Assembly: GCF_028858725.1 (NCBI RefSeq)
Contig: NC_084767.1
Location: forward strand, 34,025,202-34,089,201
Length of the DNA: 64,000 nucleotides
Reading direction: 5' to 3'
DNA from: Colius striatus
Lineage: Eukaryota > Chordata > Aves > Coliiformes > Coliidae
Under the pieces are notes generated by a model that saw only the letters and a list, made by a program, of their open reading frames with translations, was not told the origin of the DNA and searched no databases. Made by a program: the position numbers and the translations under genes. Positions 1 through 10,119 of this stretch are shown one piece after another (the first letter of the stretch is position 1; every line of letters starts with the position of its first letter).

Positions 1-936
1 GTTACCGCATATCCTTGCGTGGCGAGTTCCATTCACGACGAAGCTGCTGCCATCTGTGAACAGTTTCCATTCAGGGTTTTCAGGAGGATCATCCTTCAGG
101 TCCTCTCTGCTGGAATATGTATGTTCAATGGTTGCAACGCAGTCGTGTTCCAGTTGTTGCTCTTCCTGTGAGGTACTGGGAAACACTGCAGGATTTAGAA
201 GGTTAGTCGTTTTCAACACTACATCATCCTGCGCAGTGAGAATTACCTGGTATTTCATCATTCGGCTCGGGGATAATCCATGTCCCCCCTTTTGCTCCAA
301 GACTGTGGTTACCATATGTGGCACATAGACTGAAACAGCCCTTCCCAAGGTCAGCTTTCTTGCTTCTTGGATCAGTATGACGGTTACACCTACTGCTCGC
401 AGGCAAGAAGGCCATCCCCTGCTCACCAAGTCCTGTTGTTTGCAAAAATATCCCACCGGTCTCTTCCAGCTTCCTAGTTTCATGATACGGTGAATGAGAC
501 TTACAGCAGTTCCGCTTGCAAAGTAAACTGTAAAAAGCCTCCAAAGTGAAAAGGCCAGGGCTTGCGTGCTGACTTGGTGTGACACTGTGGTTCCTACCCT
601 CTGCTCCACGTAAACCCCACGCGTATGTGGTTTGTCCATCTCCTCGGGGACTTTGTCACATCTCTGCGATGCTTCCAGCAGAGAGCTGTCCTCTCTTCCA
701 CGGGCTGGGGAAGGCAACTGCCGCGCTCCTGGGCACTCCGTGTCCTGAGAAGCTGCTGTGGCGGCAGTGCCGGAAAAGCGCGAGGGGGGCGGGGAAAGGC
801 AGGTAGGAGGAGCTCTGGCAGCCACGGCCCTGCCTTCTCCTGGAGTTACGGGCTGCCGCACTACACACCGGGGCGGGTCTTCACCCTTCTCCCGAGGTGC
901 TAGGCCGTGCTTGGGGCAGCGGCCGCCAGGCACCAC
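1..936 (-). mobile_element. Retroviral pol remnant (RT connection/RNase H start), unit 1, cut by window start
   Basis: Corresponds to the 319-codon minus-strand frame seen whole in unit 2, lacking its last codons because the window begins here. The recognisable retroviral part is at about 1-465. Confidence 0.7.
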
Positions 937-1437
937 GGCTCAGAGGTAAGGCAGGCTACGCTCTGTTTTATGCTGGCACTTGCCACGTTTTAAAGCAAAC
1001 AGCTTGTCTGGGCCCCGAAACTCTGAATTTGTAACAAATTCTCACAACAGCTCATCACTGAAGAAAGGTTGGGTGAAAGCGGGGAGGGGAGACTGGCGTA
1101 AGCATTAACTGAAATAGCGGCAGCAGAATATTCAAAGCATAAACAAGGTGGGGTCAGGCTGGGGGCCCTTCCCTGCTACGCTCGGCTGCCCGACTTTTTA
1201 ATTTCTTTTTCTCAACAAATAAAGGGCACCTTTCTGTACGCTTCACGTGAAGGGCTGTCTCTGTTCCCTTCCCCAAAAGGGACACTGAAGGGGGAAAAAA
1301 ACCCAAATCTGTCCTAGGTCTTTTTGCTCCTCTCAGGATGGTTAAATAAAACATAATTAAGAGAAGAATTCCTGGCTGTTAGGAGGCCTGTTTCACAAAA
1401 TGCTTCCCACACGTGTTTAAAGTGCAAACAACCTGAG
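937..1437. other. Spacer between pol remnant and kinase 3' end, unit 1
   Basis: About 500 bp with no convincing gene. It contains two plus-strand AATAAA motifs (1218-1223 and 1344-1349) that could end a plus-strand transcript coming from the 98-codon frame of the neighbouring unit, which would then run antisense through the pol remnant. The same spacer recurs in every unit. Confidence 0.6.
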
Positions 1438-1443
1438 TTTATT
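1438..1443 (-). terminator. Poly(A) signal of kinase copy 1
   Basis: AATAAA on the minus strand, about 40 bp past the TAA stop. It is the nearest canonical signal and is kept in all eight units (positions are given with each gene copy). No second signal is needed to explain the transcript end. Confidence 0.7.
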
Positions 1444-1483
1444 TAACAGTCAAAACTCAGCTGAATTAACTTAGTTAACTAAC

Positions 1484-4400
1484 TTAATATTGTCTACGTT
1501 TCTTTGGTGGAAGGCAAAAAATGCCAGCCTTCTTAGGTGGAGGGGCGGTGCGTCTTTCTAAGGGGAAGAAGAAAGGATGTGTCAGAGCTTCTTCAAGAGT
1601 AATGCGCTTGGCTGGGTCGTACTCCAGCATCTTGCCAAGGAGGTCAAAGAGGTTCTGGTGGTCAGCGTCCTGGCAGGTCATGAATTCCTTCATCAAGAAA
1701 ACAAAAAACGGGGGTTTTGGAATCTCATTAATTGCACTTCAAGCTCCCCTCCCCAAACCCCTTTCCCCTCTGTCCTCTTACCTTCAGTGGCTTACACTGG
1801 CTTAACATGTATCTAGCAGCTGGACTCCGTTGATCCCAATCCAGCCGGTCATGAGAGAAGTATCTGCGTTTCCTTAACCAAACAGACCACGGTTTGTTAA
1901 CCAAAGATTTGGGCTTGTCCCTGCACTAGAACTTTTATCAGCATGTTTGTTCCCAGCTTGGGGACTGACTGGCCCTGTTGCACCTGCCTGACCAGCTTGG
2001 TCGATACAGCAAAAGGATAAATCTGAGCTTATTAGACTTTTAAAAAATTTCCTACGAAACCAGATCTGAAAATACATAAAACTATAGCAGTCCAGGGAGA
2101 GAAAAACATCGTTACCTGCTTCTCTTGGCCATGTCATCTGGCAGGGGCCCCAGGACTCGCTCCATCATTGCCAGCTGCTCTTCGTCCCTCCTGGCCTAGA
2201 GGGAGAGCAAAAGAGACTTTTTTTTTTTTTCTGTCAGAGGAAGTTAACCACGGAGTAGCCTTACTTCAGCGTTGACTGTACGCTGCAGCCAAGAATCCAC
2301 TTCAGATTCAAGAAAAAAAAAAAAAAGCTGTACTCATCTGTTTCCTGAAGAAAGTTGCCATGTACTGGAGGGGTTTTGCCCCTACGGTTCTCTCCAATTT
2401 GGCATTAAAGAGAAACGCAGCTTCATTTCTTGCTCAGACCACTCCCCTTAGTTCCCACCTCCCCCTAGCATGTCTCCACCCAGCTAAGAAGTATTACACA
2501 CGCAGCATCACTGTGGGGGTTCGCTGTTACCTACATCAAACAGTGTGGATCCAGTGTAATATTCCACGAGGACACATCCAATGCTCCAAACGTCACAGGG
2601 TTGTGACCACCCCAGTCCTGTGAAAAAGATGCAGCAGGTTCACGTTTATAGCACCCTGCAAACAGTTCAACAGCTCAAGCAAGATACGCAACACTGCTGT
2701 AGCCTAACAAACAGGCGTCTTCTGACCTAGGATGACTTCAGGAGCTCTGTAATATCTCGTGGACACCAGACTGCTGTGATACTCAGCGTCATATACCGCG
2801 TTGCCGAAGTCCACGACTTTGACGGCTGGATCTTTTATGGTGCGTTCATTGCATTTCTAAATTGAAACAGGGAGATGCAAGTGACCAAATAAACCCTGAC
2901 AGTGGCCAAGGGAGAGGTGGGGAAGACGACGGCAACTCACCCATTTGTGGCTATACTTTTTAACATAGTCTGAGTTCACAAATACAATGTTTTCTGGTTT
3001 CAGATCTGTATGAGTCAACTTCTTCAGGTGCAAAACTGCCATGTAACAAACACAGTTAGCCAACTCTGTCAAGAGAATGTAACAAACAAAGCAAAAAAAA
3101 CCAAACCAAACCACCCCACAAAAAACTTACAGTTCACAGATTCGCAGATCTGATATGCCATCTGTCTAATGTGGTCCAGCTCAAAGGGCAGAAAGCCATT
3201 CTGTTTAAGGAAGTCATAGGTGCTGAGCCCCAGCAGCTCAAAAACAATGCAGACGTGGTCACGGTACGTAAACCATTCTAACATCCGGACGCAGTGACTG
3301 CAAAAGCAGGGAAATACAGCAAGTTGCGTGACACTCAGATCCACACGTTGTACGTTGCAGAAAGTGACATCGCAGACACTTGAAAGCCAAAACAAAAGGA
3401 CAGACGGCTTTGTACACTTACTATCTACCGTTGGGATCCACTGCCTTTAAATGCTGCAGCACCTGTACTTCTAAGTGAGCTGCCTCCGTGCACGTAGGGA
3501 CATTTTTTATTATTTTCACAGCTACGTGCCTGTTGTGGCTGAAAAGACAGGTTTCAGCAGTGATCAGAACAATTAGCTTTAATGCAGAATATTCGGTAAT
3601 TATCACCACATACATAGTTTGTAACAATGGCAACCTTATCGTGAAGAGGTGGGGAGTTTTTTTAAGTACACACTGACTTCACGTAACCAAGCTTCATCTA
3701 TGCACAACCACACCTGAAATATAACCTTTACATTTTAAAAAACACATTCAATGCCTTCTACGTCAGTATTAAAGGCTAAAGGCCCCACTCACCTCTTCCT
3801 TTGTATTTACGACTGTAAACACTCTAGTTTTGTGCCAGTTTGCGCACAGCAAAAACGCCGTGAAACACAAAATGACAATTACATCATCACACGATGTCAG
3901 GGACCTTGCTCCTCATACAGCCCAGGGGATGGTGCCGGCCCCAGCACTGCCCAGGCTGGGGGATGCTTCACCCTTCTGTGTCCAGGCCCCCAGACCATGA
4001 CCTCTCCCAGGCTGAGGCGTGCCGGCAGAAGACGCCCCGTCGCCCCATCCACCAGTCCTGCCCAACCCTTGCGTCTGGGAGCTGGTTTTAGCACGACATG
4101 GCAACAGACATCGGCGTCTGGGAACGGCTCGTGGCCTTACGCAGAGCAGCAGACGAGGACGTAACGGTAAAACCTGACACAACGGGGAGGCGCTTCACAA
4201 ACCACACCGTGATGGCGACGGGAAGAGAAATTACATGCCTTCAGTGAAAGACTTACTCTTCACGATCGATGCATTCCACTACTTTTCCAAAGGCACCCGT
4301 ACCCAAAGTCGCCACCACCTCATCTGTAGAGAAAAGAACTCTCAGGCACGGAAGCTGTGAACTTACTCAGCTATTATAAAACCAAGCAAACAAAAATAAA

Positions 4401-5972
4401 CCCAAAAGCCTAAGTGCTATCACTGAAGCTACCCTAGGCTGTGCTGCTTTAAATTGTAAATCTGTTTTGAGAGATGTTATTGGACAACTCTCATGCAGGT
4501 GCATTGCCGGGGATCTCCTTCATTAACTTACTATTTTTGGGGGTGAAAAATGGGAGAAAGGAAAAAAAAAAAAGTATTCAGGTCTACAGAAAAAGAGTAA
4601 CAATCCCCACCTCCAAACAAAAACGTTAAGATAGAAAGGAAAGGCTTCCAAAGCACCCCTCACAGCTTACGCTAAAAGGACTTATTCTATCTATCTATCT
4701 ATTCTAAAAGTTAATAAATTTTAAAAAGTGTTCTATACATCTTGCACTTAGTCTGTCTCCACTCTGACAGATCAGGTGACCCTCCTCATCCTCTACGTTC
4801 TCGGATCCTCTCTCTCGAAGACTCTTCTGGAACCACAGACAATCAATAAACCCGAGTGAATTCAGGTCACGCTACAAAATTCATGCAGCAGGGAGATAGT
4901 CGGGTAGTCAGATACACGTCGGGACACAAACAGTCGGCAGCAGCAATTTCAAATGCCGTCCCCGGAAATTCACAGGGCACGTAGTTCTACAGATTTCTCA
5001 ATGACTTAAAACACCTTACTAAATAAATTTTCTAAAAAGTAAAAATCTGACATAATCTTCTTGCTCTTTCTGTGATACTTAGTCAAAAAGCACGCTTAGA
5101 AGTTTGTGCTTGGATTTTTGAGTTGGGCTGAGATCGATGCTTATCATAATAAAAATTCTGAAGGCATGAAAGCAACGTTGCATTTCACGTATTCCAGTTG
5201 ATGGTTACTACTCATCAATCTGTTCAAATACATCTAATGAACAAATCAAGACTGTGTTCTGTGGTATTACACACGTACCTACAAACTACACGTTTTCGAT
5301 GGAGGCAATAAAAGCTCAGCAAAAAACAATCTCCAAACATTAGCTAAAGGGATAAACAGTTATCAACAGAATTCCCCAAGTCCCCCCACTCCAGTACTAC
5401 TGCTGCCCAGCCGAGAATCCATCTCTTTGAAAGAAAAGGATATCCTAACAATTTGTCACACCTCCTGTGGATGTGGAAGATGGGTACAGTAAGGAGTGTC
5501 GGCTCTCCTTTTGCGAGTAGCCTTCCCATCACTTCCCGACGCTTTGGCACTGCCATGCCCACCACATTCTTTCCGTTCTGTAGCACTGTGCAACTGGTCT
5601 CCTTCGCTTGCAGACTGGGTTTCTGAAGGGCTTCTGCAGAGGATCAAAGCAACGTAATAAGAATCATTCTAATAGCCCTATCAAGACAGATCTTTTTAGT
5701 GGTTTAAAGCTGTAAGACATCTTCCTTGAAAGATCTCCAACCCAAAAACTAATACGTTATCAGATGAGCAGATGAGAAAAATAGAACCTTAAAACATCAG
5801 CTTGCTGATACTGCTGATGCCAGAAATTAAAAAGCCGTTACCTGCAGTGCTTCTTCCTCTTTTGTGCAGGAGTTAATGATGTCCTCTTTCTCTTAGAAGA
5901 GGCACCAGATCCTTTGGAACCACAACTTTCTCTTTTACCCTGCTTGGAACTAGGTTGCTTGGAAGGAAACAT
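1484..5972 (-). CDS. CDC-like (LAMMER) dual-specificity kinase, CLK1/CLK4-type, copy 1, 12 coding exons
   Basis: Coding exons, 5' to 3' on the minus strand, are 5972-5842, 5633-5462, 4826-4739, 4323-4257, 3538-3422, 3297-3131, 3035-2941, 2856-2727, 2617-2535, 2195-2116, 1872-1782 and 1687-1484. All junctions use AG acceptors and GT donors, and the phases join into 1425 nt (474 residues plus TAA). Visible motifs are the glycine loop GTGAFGKV (138-145), VAVK lysine K161, HTDLKPEN with catalytic D258 and N263, DFG 295-297, APE 317-319, the family signature LAMMER at 358-363, and HPFF at 444-447. CLK kinases phosphorylate SR splicing factors in the nucleus. The region before the kinase domain (1-130) has basic clusters (SKRKR, QKRKK, TRKRR) that could be nuclear signals, but almost no RS dipeptides. 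A 27-residue tail rich in proline and basic residues follows HPFF. The ATG directly follows an acceptor AG, so a non-coding 5' exon is expected. The 1/4 subtype is inferred from remembered family sequence, for example the EFM...[10 protein letters not shown] stretch and the spacing of DPN...CV. CLK2 and CLK3 fit less well. Confidence 0.93.
4687..4702. repeat. CTAT microsatellite, four repeats, unit 1
   Basis: Perfect tetranucleotide tract in the intron between coding exons 3 and 4 of the kinase, about 36 bp from the exon 3 donor. It is four repeats long in units 1-3 and contracted to one in units 4-7, which makes it a copy-group marker. Confidence 0.9.
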
Positions 5973-6277
5973 CTGTAACAAAGATACTTTGCTCTTTTAA
6001 TTACATCCCACAGATGAAGAATTCATTTTCAAAATTAGCACTCTGATGAAGGCTGCATTTTTCTTCAAGCACCAGCAACCTACTTCTTAGAAACAGTTTT
6101 TAAAAGAAGTAGTATGGCTGGGACACTAAACGTACCCAGCGGATGCTGTTTCTGCAAAGCTGCTCGGGCACCCGAAGGTGCCGAGAAGGCAGGCTGCCGT
6201 GGACTTTGGAAGTACGGCATACTACTATCGCCCAGCGTCCCTTCAGAACACTTCAGGAACCTGTCGGAAACTTTTAC

Positions 6278-7074
6278 CTTGTTTCTTCCCACAGACGCCC
6301 GGAGAACTCCTGATGCCGAGTCAAAATGGCAACAAGGCTTCGGTTATGTCTCGCGGCTAACGCCTAATGCAGAGTGAAAACGACAAAACTTCGGCGCCAA
6401 GTTTTATCAGTCGCTACACGTGCCCGTTGCTTCCCTTTCCAATCGTAACCGGACTCTTGCTCCCAAGCCGCGTCTCCGGCCGCCGCGCCGGGGCTGGGGG
6501 CAGCCGTGACGCTCCACGGCGAGAGACGGCGGCGCAGGGCGGGCAGACGCCGTGCCCCCTCCCGCGGCAGGCTCCCCTCTCCGGGCCAGGGCCACGGCCA
6601 CGGCCTCCCCGCTAAACACACCGAAGCCATTTTCTCCCCGCCCGGCACAAGCAGCGGGCAGATAACGTCGTGTCTTGCAGCGAGGCGGGGTCACCTAGGC
6701 GCCCCCGCCCCCGGCCGCCCTCCCACCGCGGCAGCAGCCAACCTCCCTCCCTCTCTCCGCGCCTGCCTCCCTCCGCCCCGCCCCGGCCCGCCTGCCCGGC
6801 CCCCGACGCCGTCCCTCGGCTCTGCCCCGCCGCCCGCGCTCCTCCCCTCGCCCCCACCTCCGCTCTGTCTGACGGCGACACACGGAATGAAGCAGCCGCC
6901 AGCCTGCAGCCCGCGGCCAGCGGCGTGGCGTTGCTAGGACGCGCCTGGCCTTGGGCTGCTGGGTCACAAACCCCGCACACGCGGCTTCGCGGGAGGAGGG
7001 CCCCCCCCACCCGCACCCCCATCGCGGGACGGGACCGGCTCCCCGACTCTCGCTGCCCGCCTCGTGGCCTTGAA
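6278..7074 (-). promoter_or_regulatory. CpG island and probable promoter/5' UTR region of kinase copy 1
   Basis: The island is very GC- and CpG-rich from about 6380 to 7074 and lies 300-1100 bp upstream of the start codon. A YY1-like AAAATGGC occurs on the minus strand at 6626-6633 and on the plus strand at 6323-6330. An E2F-like GGCGCCAA lies at 6393-6400. A minus-strand donor (GTAAAAG, rc at 6271-6277) would let a non-coding first exon ending at 6278 splice to the start-codon exon at 5972. No TATA box was noted. CpG-island promoters often fire both ways, so a plus-strand transcript is possible. Long overlapping frames here on both strands look like composition artefacts. The transcription start is inferred only. 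Confidence 0.6.
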
Positions 7075-8238
7075 GTAAAACAACCGTGCAAAACCTTCAC
7101 CCGTTTTCCTGCCACCAACTTTAGAAGGCAAGGAAAGGAAAAAAACCACCCCAAATTAAAAAGTCCGTTGAAGAATGACTGCTAGAAGACAGTGCTTGTG
7201 TGTGTGCGTGACTCTGCAGTGCCACATCGCCATTTTTCACCCTTGAGGAAACAGCTTTGTTATTTGTCTGTCTCCCTCGACAAATTAAGAGGCTCTCAAG
7301 TCAGCTCTAAAGCAACAGCAGCTTAAAGGACCGCGTATAACTCGCAAAGGTATCTTTGTAGATCACTGGCATTGAAAACATTTCCAAGTACTTGAACGTT
7401 CTGTGCGTTGGGCTTCACGGTGTCTCACGGTATCCTTTTACTAGTTTTGAATCATGCTTTTGAGATCACGAAATACCTCCTGTAAAACAAACTACACGCA
7501 GCTCTTCCAGTAAGTGTACAGATCAGTCTTCCATACCCACAGAACGAAAAAAGACAAACAAACCTAACACAGCTTTCCACAATAACTAACCTTTGCTTCT
7601 GCTGCTCTTCACTACTGCTGCCAACATGGTAGTTTAAGTCACCAAGACCAACCCTCTCGCCACAGCATCACCTCTCTCAGAGGAGCTCTCAAGCCCCTCG
7701 GCCAACTATCAGCCGTCACCTCACGTGCAATCTGCCTTACGTGGAAAAAGAGCAGCTAAGGATAAAACGGTTCTGAAACACAACAGCCTTGTACACACCA
7801 GCTCTCTAAACAAATTAAACCAGTCCTGGAATAGTTTCCAGTCCAGTGCCACATGTCAGCATTGGAAATTATTGTCCCCTTTGCACTGCAGGAAAGTCTC
7901 CAGTATGTCCTTCTGCACGGCAGCAGTGTCAGCGTGGCAGTCAAACACTCAGTTGTATGCCTCTGTCTGCTTGCTATTGCCGCTGGTTACGTGGAAGAGA
8001 CGGGAAGGTAACAGAGATGAAATAATTAAACCCTTTACCTGACTGACTGAAGTGTTATGACAAAACGTACTAAGTCTGGAGCAAGGCCTAAGAGTGTTAA
8101 GCAACGCTCCATACAGAACAGAGAAACTTTATCCCAGAGAGAGGGTACCGATTAACTCTGCTTCGGTAACCTGTACCTGGCATGCCTTTGCCTTTCCCTT
8201 GCACTTAAGTTCTTTATTTTAAGAGGCAATATCTCAAA
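7075..8238. other. Non-coding spacer between CpG island and 98-codon frame, unit 1
   Basis: About 1.16 kb with no gene I can support. It contains a short GT run at about 7196-7210 (a GC step in units 1, 4 and 5, uninterrupted in 2, 3, 6 and 7). It also has a strong plus-strand donor-like GTAAGT near 7511 and a 105-codon frame at 7725 that opens with GTG. It recurs in all full units. Confidence 0.55.
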
Positions 8239-8535
8239 ATGGGAAATACTGGTCTGAAGCAGAGTGCGAGCCAGCTGGACCTGGACCTCCCAAGGACTAC
8301 AAAGCATATATACGAGAGCGGAGTGTGCTATCAACCAAGTCCAAAGAGAGGGAAGAAGTTCATAATGGGAGGAACTGTGGGTAATCCTTCCTGTCCAAGG
8401 CCTCTCACGCATAGTCGGAACTCAAAATATACGTACTGTAGAGTCAGAGATGTGGAACGAGTTGATTTTTTCCTACTTTATGAACGCAAACTGATGCCAA
8501 AATGCACGTTGAAAGTTTACAACAAGGAAGAGTAG
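8239..8535 (+). CDS. Unidentified 98-residue plus-strand open frame, copy 1
   Basis: I do not recognise this protein. The ATG has a good Kozak context (A at -3, G at +4) and the frame ends in TAG after 98 codons. The product is basic, starts MGNTGLKQ, has a central PSPKRGKK cluster and five cysteines, and shows no membrane segment. Across seven copies I see three variable sites, two silent and one Gln/Arg, a pattern that leans toward coding constraint but is too small to prove it. A pyrimidine tract ending in TTTTAAG about 18 bases before the ATG could be an acceptor, so this may be the last exon of a spliced gene starting at the CpG island. The first plus-strand AATAAA lies about 1.3 kb downstream (9854-9859). 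A chance frame remains possible. Confidence 0.4.
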   Translation: MGNTGLKQSASQLDLDLPRTTKHIYESGVCYQPSPKRGKKFIMGGTVGNPSCPRPLTHSRNSKYTYCRVRDVERVDFFLLYERKLMPKCTLKVYNKEE

Positions 8536-8612
8536 AACATTCCGCTTTTCCCAGTATGTCCAAGGTAGAGAACTTTTGATGTGTACAAATCATTTTCCCT
8601 TCCCTGCTTTAG

Positions 8613-9572
8613 TCAGTTTAGGTTACGCTTTCGGTTGTTACCGCATATCCTTGCGTGGCGAGTTCCATTCACGACGAAGCTGCTGCCATCTGTGAACAGT
8701 TTCCATTCAGGGTTTTCAGGAGGATCATCCTTCAGGTCCTCTCTGCTGGAATATGTATGTTCAATGGTTGCAACGCAGTCGTGTTCCAGTTGTTGCTCTT
8801 CCTGTGAGGTACTGGGAAACACTGCAGGATTTAGAAGGTTAGTCGTTTTCAACACTACATCATCCTGCGCAGTGAGAATTACCTGGTATTTCATCATTCG
8901 GCTCGGGGATAATCCATGTCCCCCCTTTTGCTCCAAGACTGTGGTTACCATATGTGGCACATAGACTGAAACAGCCCTTCCCAAGGTCAGCTTTCTTGCT
9001 TCTTGGATCAGTATGACGGTTACACCTACTGCTCGCAGGCAAGAAGGCCATCCCCTGCTCACCGAGTCCTGTTGTTTGCAAAAATATCCCACCGGTCTCT
9101 TCCAGCTTCCTAGTTTCATGATACGGTGAATGAGACTTACAGCAGTTCCGCTTGCAAAGTAAACTGTAAAAAGCCTCCAAAGTGAAAAGGCCAGGGCTTG
9201 CGTGCTGACTTGGTGTGACACTGTGGTTCCTACCCTCTGCTCCACGTAAACCCCACGCGTATGTGGTTTGTCCATCTCCTCGGGGACTTTGTCACATCTC
9301 TGCGATGCTTCCAGCAGAGAGCTGTCCTCTCTTCCACGGGCTGGGGAAGGCAACTGCCGCGCTCCTGGGCACTCCGTGTCCTGAGAAGCTGCTGTGGCGG
9401 CAGTGCCGGAAAAGCGCGAGGGGGGCGGGGAAAGGCAGGTAGGAGGAGCTCTGGCAGCCACGGCCCTGCCTTCTCCTGGAGTTACGGGCTGCCGCACTAC
9501 ACACCGGGGCGGGTCTTCACCCTTCTCCCGAGGTGCTAGGCCGTGCCTGGGGCAGCGGCCGCCAGGCACCAC
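8613..9572 (-). mobile_element. Retroviral pol remnant in a 319-codon open frame, unit 2
   Basis: Residues about 158-307 resemble the connection region between reverse transcriptase and RNase H of gammaretrovirus-like endogenous elements. A GWPSCLRAV-type stretch is followed by an EARKLT-type stretch and then LFTDGSS, which holds the first RNase H acidic residue (Asp295). The frame stops soon after, so the rest of RNase H, integrase, the RT catalytic core and any LTR are absent. Residues 1-99 come from GC-rich, non-viral-looking sequence, and the frame opens with GTG; its first ATG is codon 100. Between copies I count eight variable residues and no silent changes, as expected for an unconstrained fossil. 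It lies 3' of the kinase gene in the same orientation and is not expected to be active. Confidence 0.75.
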
Positions 9573-10119
9573 GGCTCAGAGGTAAGGCAGGCTACGCTCT
9601 GTTTTATGCTGGCACTTGCCACGTTTTAAAGCAAACAGCTTGTCTGGGCCCCGAAACTCTGAATTTGTAACAAATTCTCACAACAGCTCATCACTGAAGA
9701 AAGGTTGGGTGAAAGCGGGGAGGGGAGACTGGCGTAAGCATTAACTGAAATAGCGGCAGCAGAATATTCAAAGCATAAACAAGGTGGGGTCAGGCTGGGG
9801 GCCCTTCCCTGCTACTCTCGGCTGCCCGACTTTTTAATTTCTTTTTCTCAACAAATAAAGGGCACCTTTCTGTACGCTTCACGTGAAGGGCTGTCTCTGT
9901 TCCCTTCCCCAAAAGGGACACTGAAGGGGGAAAAAAACCCAAATCTGTCCTAGGTCTTTTTGCTCCTCTCAGGATGGTTAAATAAAACATAATTAAGAGA
10001 AGAATTCCTGGCTGTTAGGAGGCCTGTTTCACAAAATGCTTCCCACACGTGTTTAAAGTGCAAACAACCTGAGTTTATTTAACAGTCAAAACTCAGCTGA
10101 ATTAACTTAGTTAACTAAC

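Larger units (their letters stand above)
1..8636. repeat. Array unit 1
   Basis: Reference unit used for the detailed description. It has four CTAT repeats at 4687-4702, carries the 9-bp segment near 3674-3690 that units 2 and 3 lack, and has two CCACGG-type hexamers in the CpG island near 6590. The plus-strand 98-codon frame has the Gln allele (CAA). Confidence 0.97.

Noticed and set aside
224-544. 106-codon minus-strand frame
   Set aside because: It is another frame over the pol remnant, which already has a recognisable retroviral frame.
3751-4164. 137-codon plus-strand frame
   Set aside because: It lies inside the kinase intron between coding exons 4 and 5, resembles no known protein, and its ATG context is ordinary.
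1484-5972. Assignment to CLK2 or CLK3, or another CMGC kinase
   Set aside because: The LAMMER motif fixes the CLK family. The residues around the hinge, the HTDLKPEN region and the KPLKEFM stretch fit CLK1/CLK4 better from memory. A tree was not run.
6506-7185. Overlapping 140-180-codon frames on both strands in the CpG island
   Set aside because: They are low-complexity Pro/Arg/Ala products of GC-rich DNA, and length changes in a C-run and a hexamer tract alter or break them between units.
7725-8042. 105-codon plus-strand frame
   Set aside because: It opens with GTG, has no recognisable domain and no supporting splice context.
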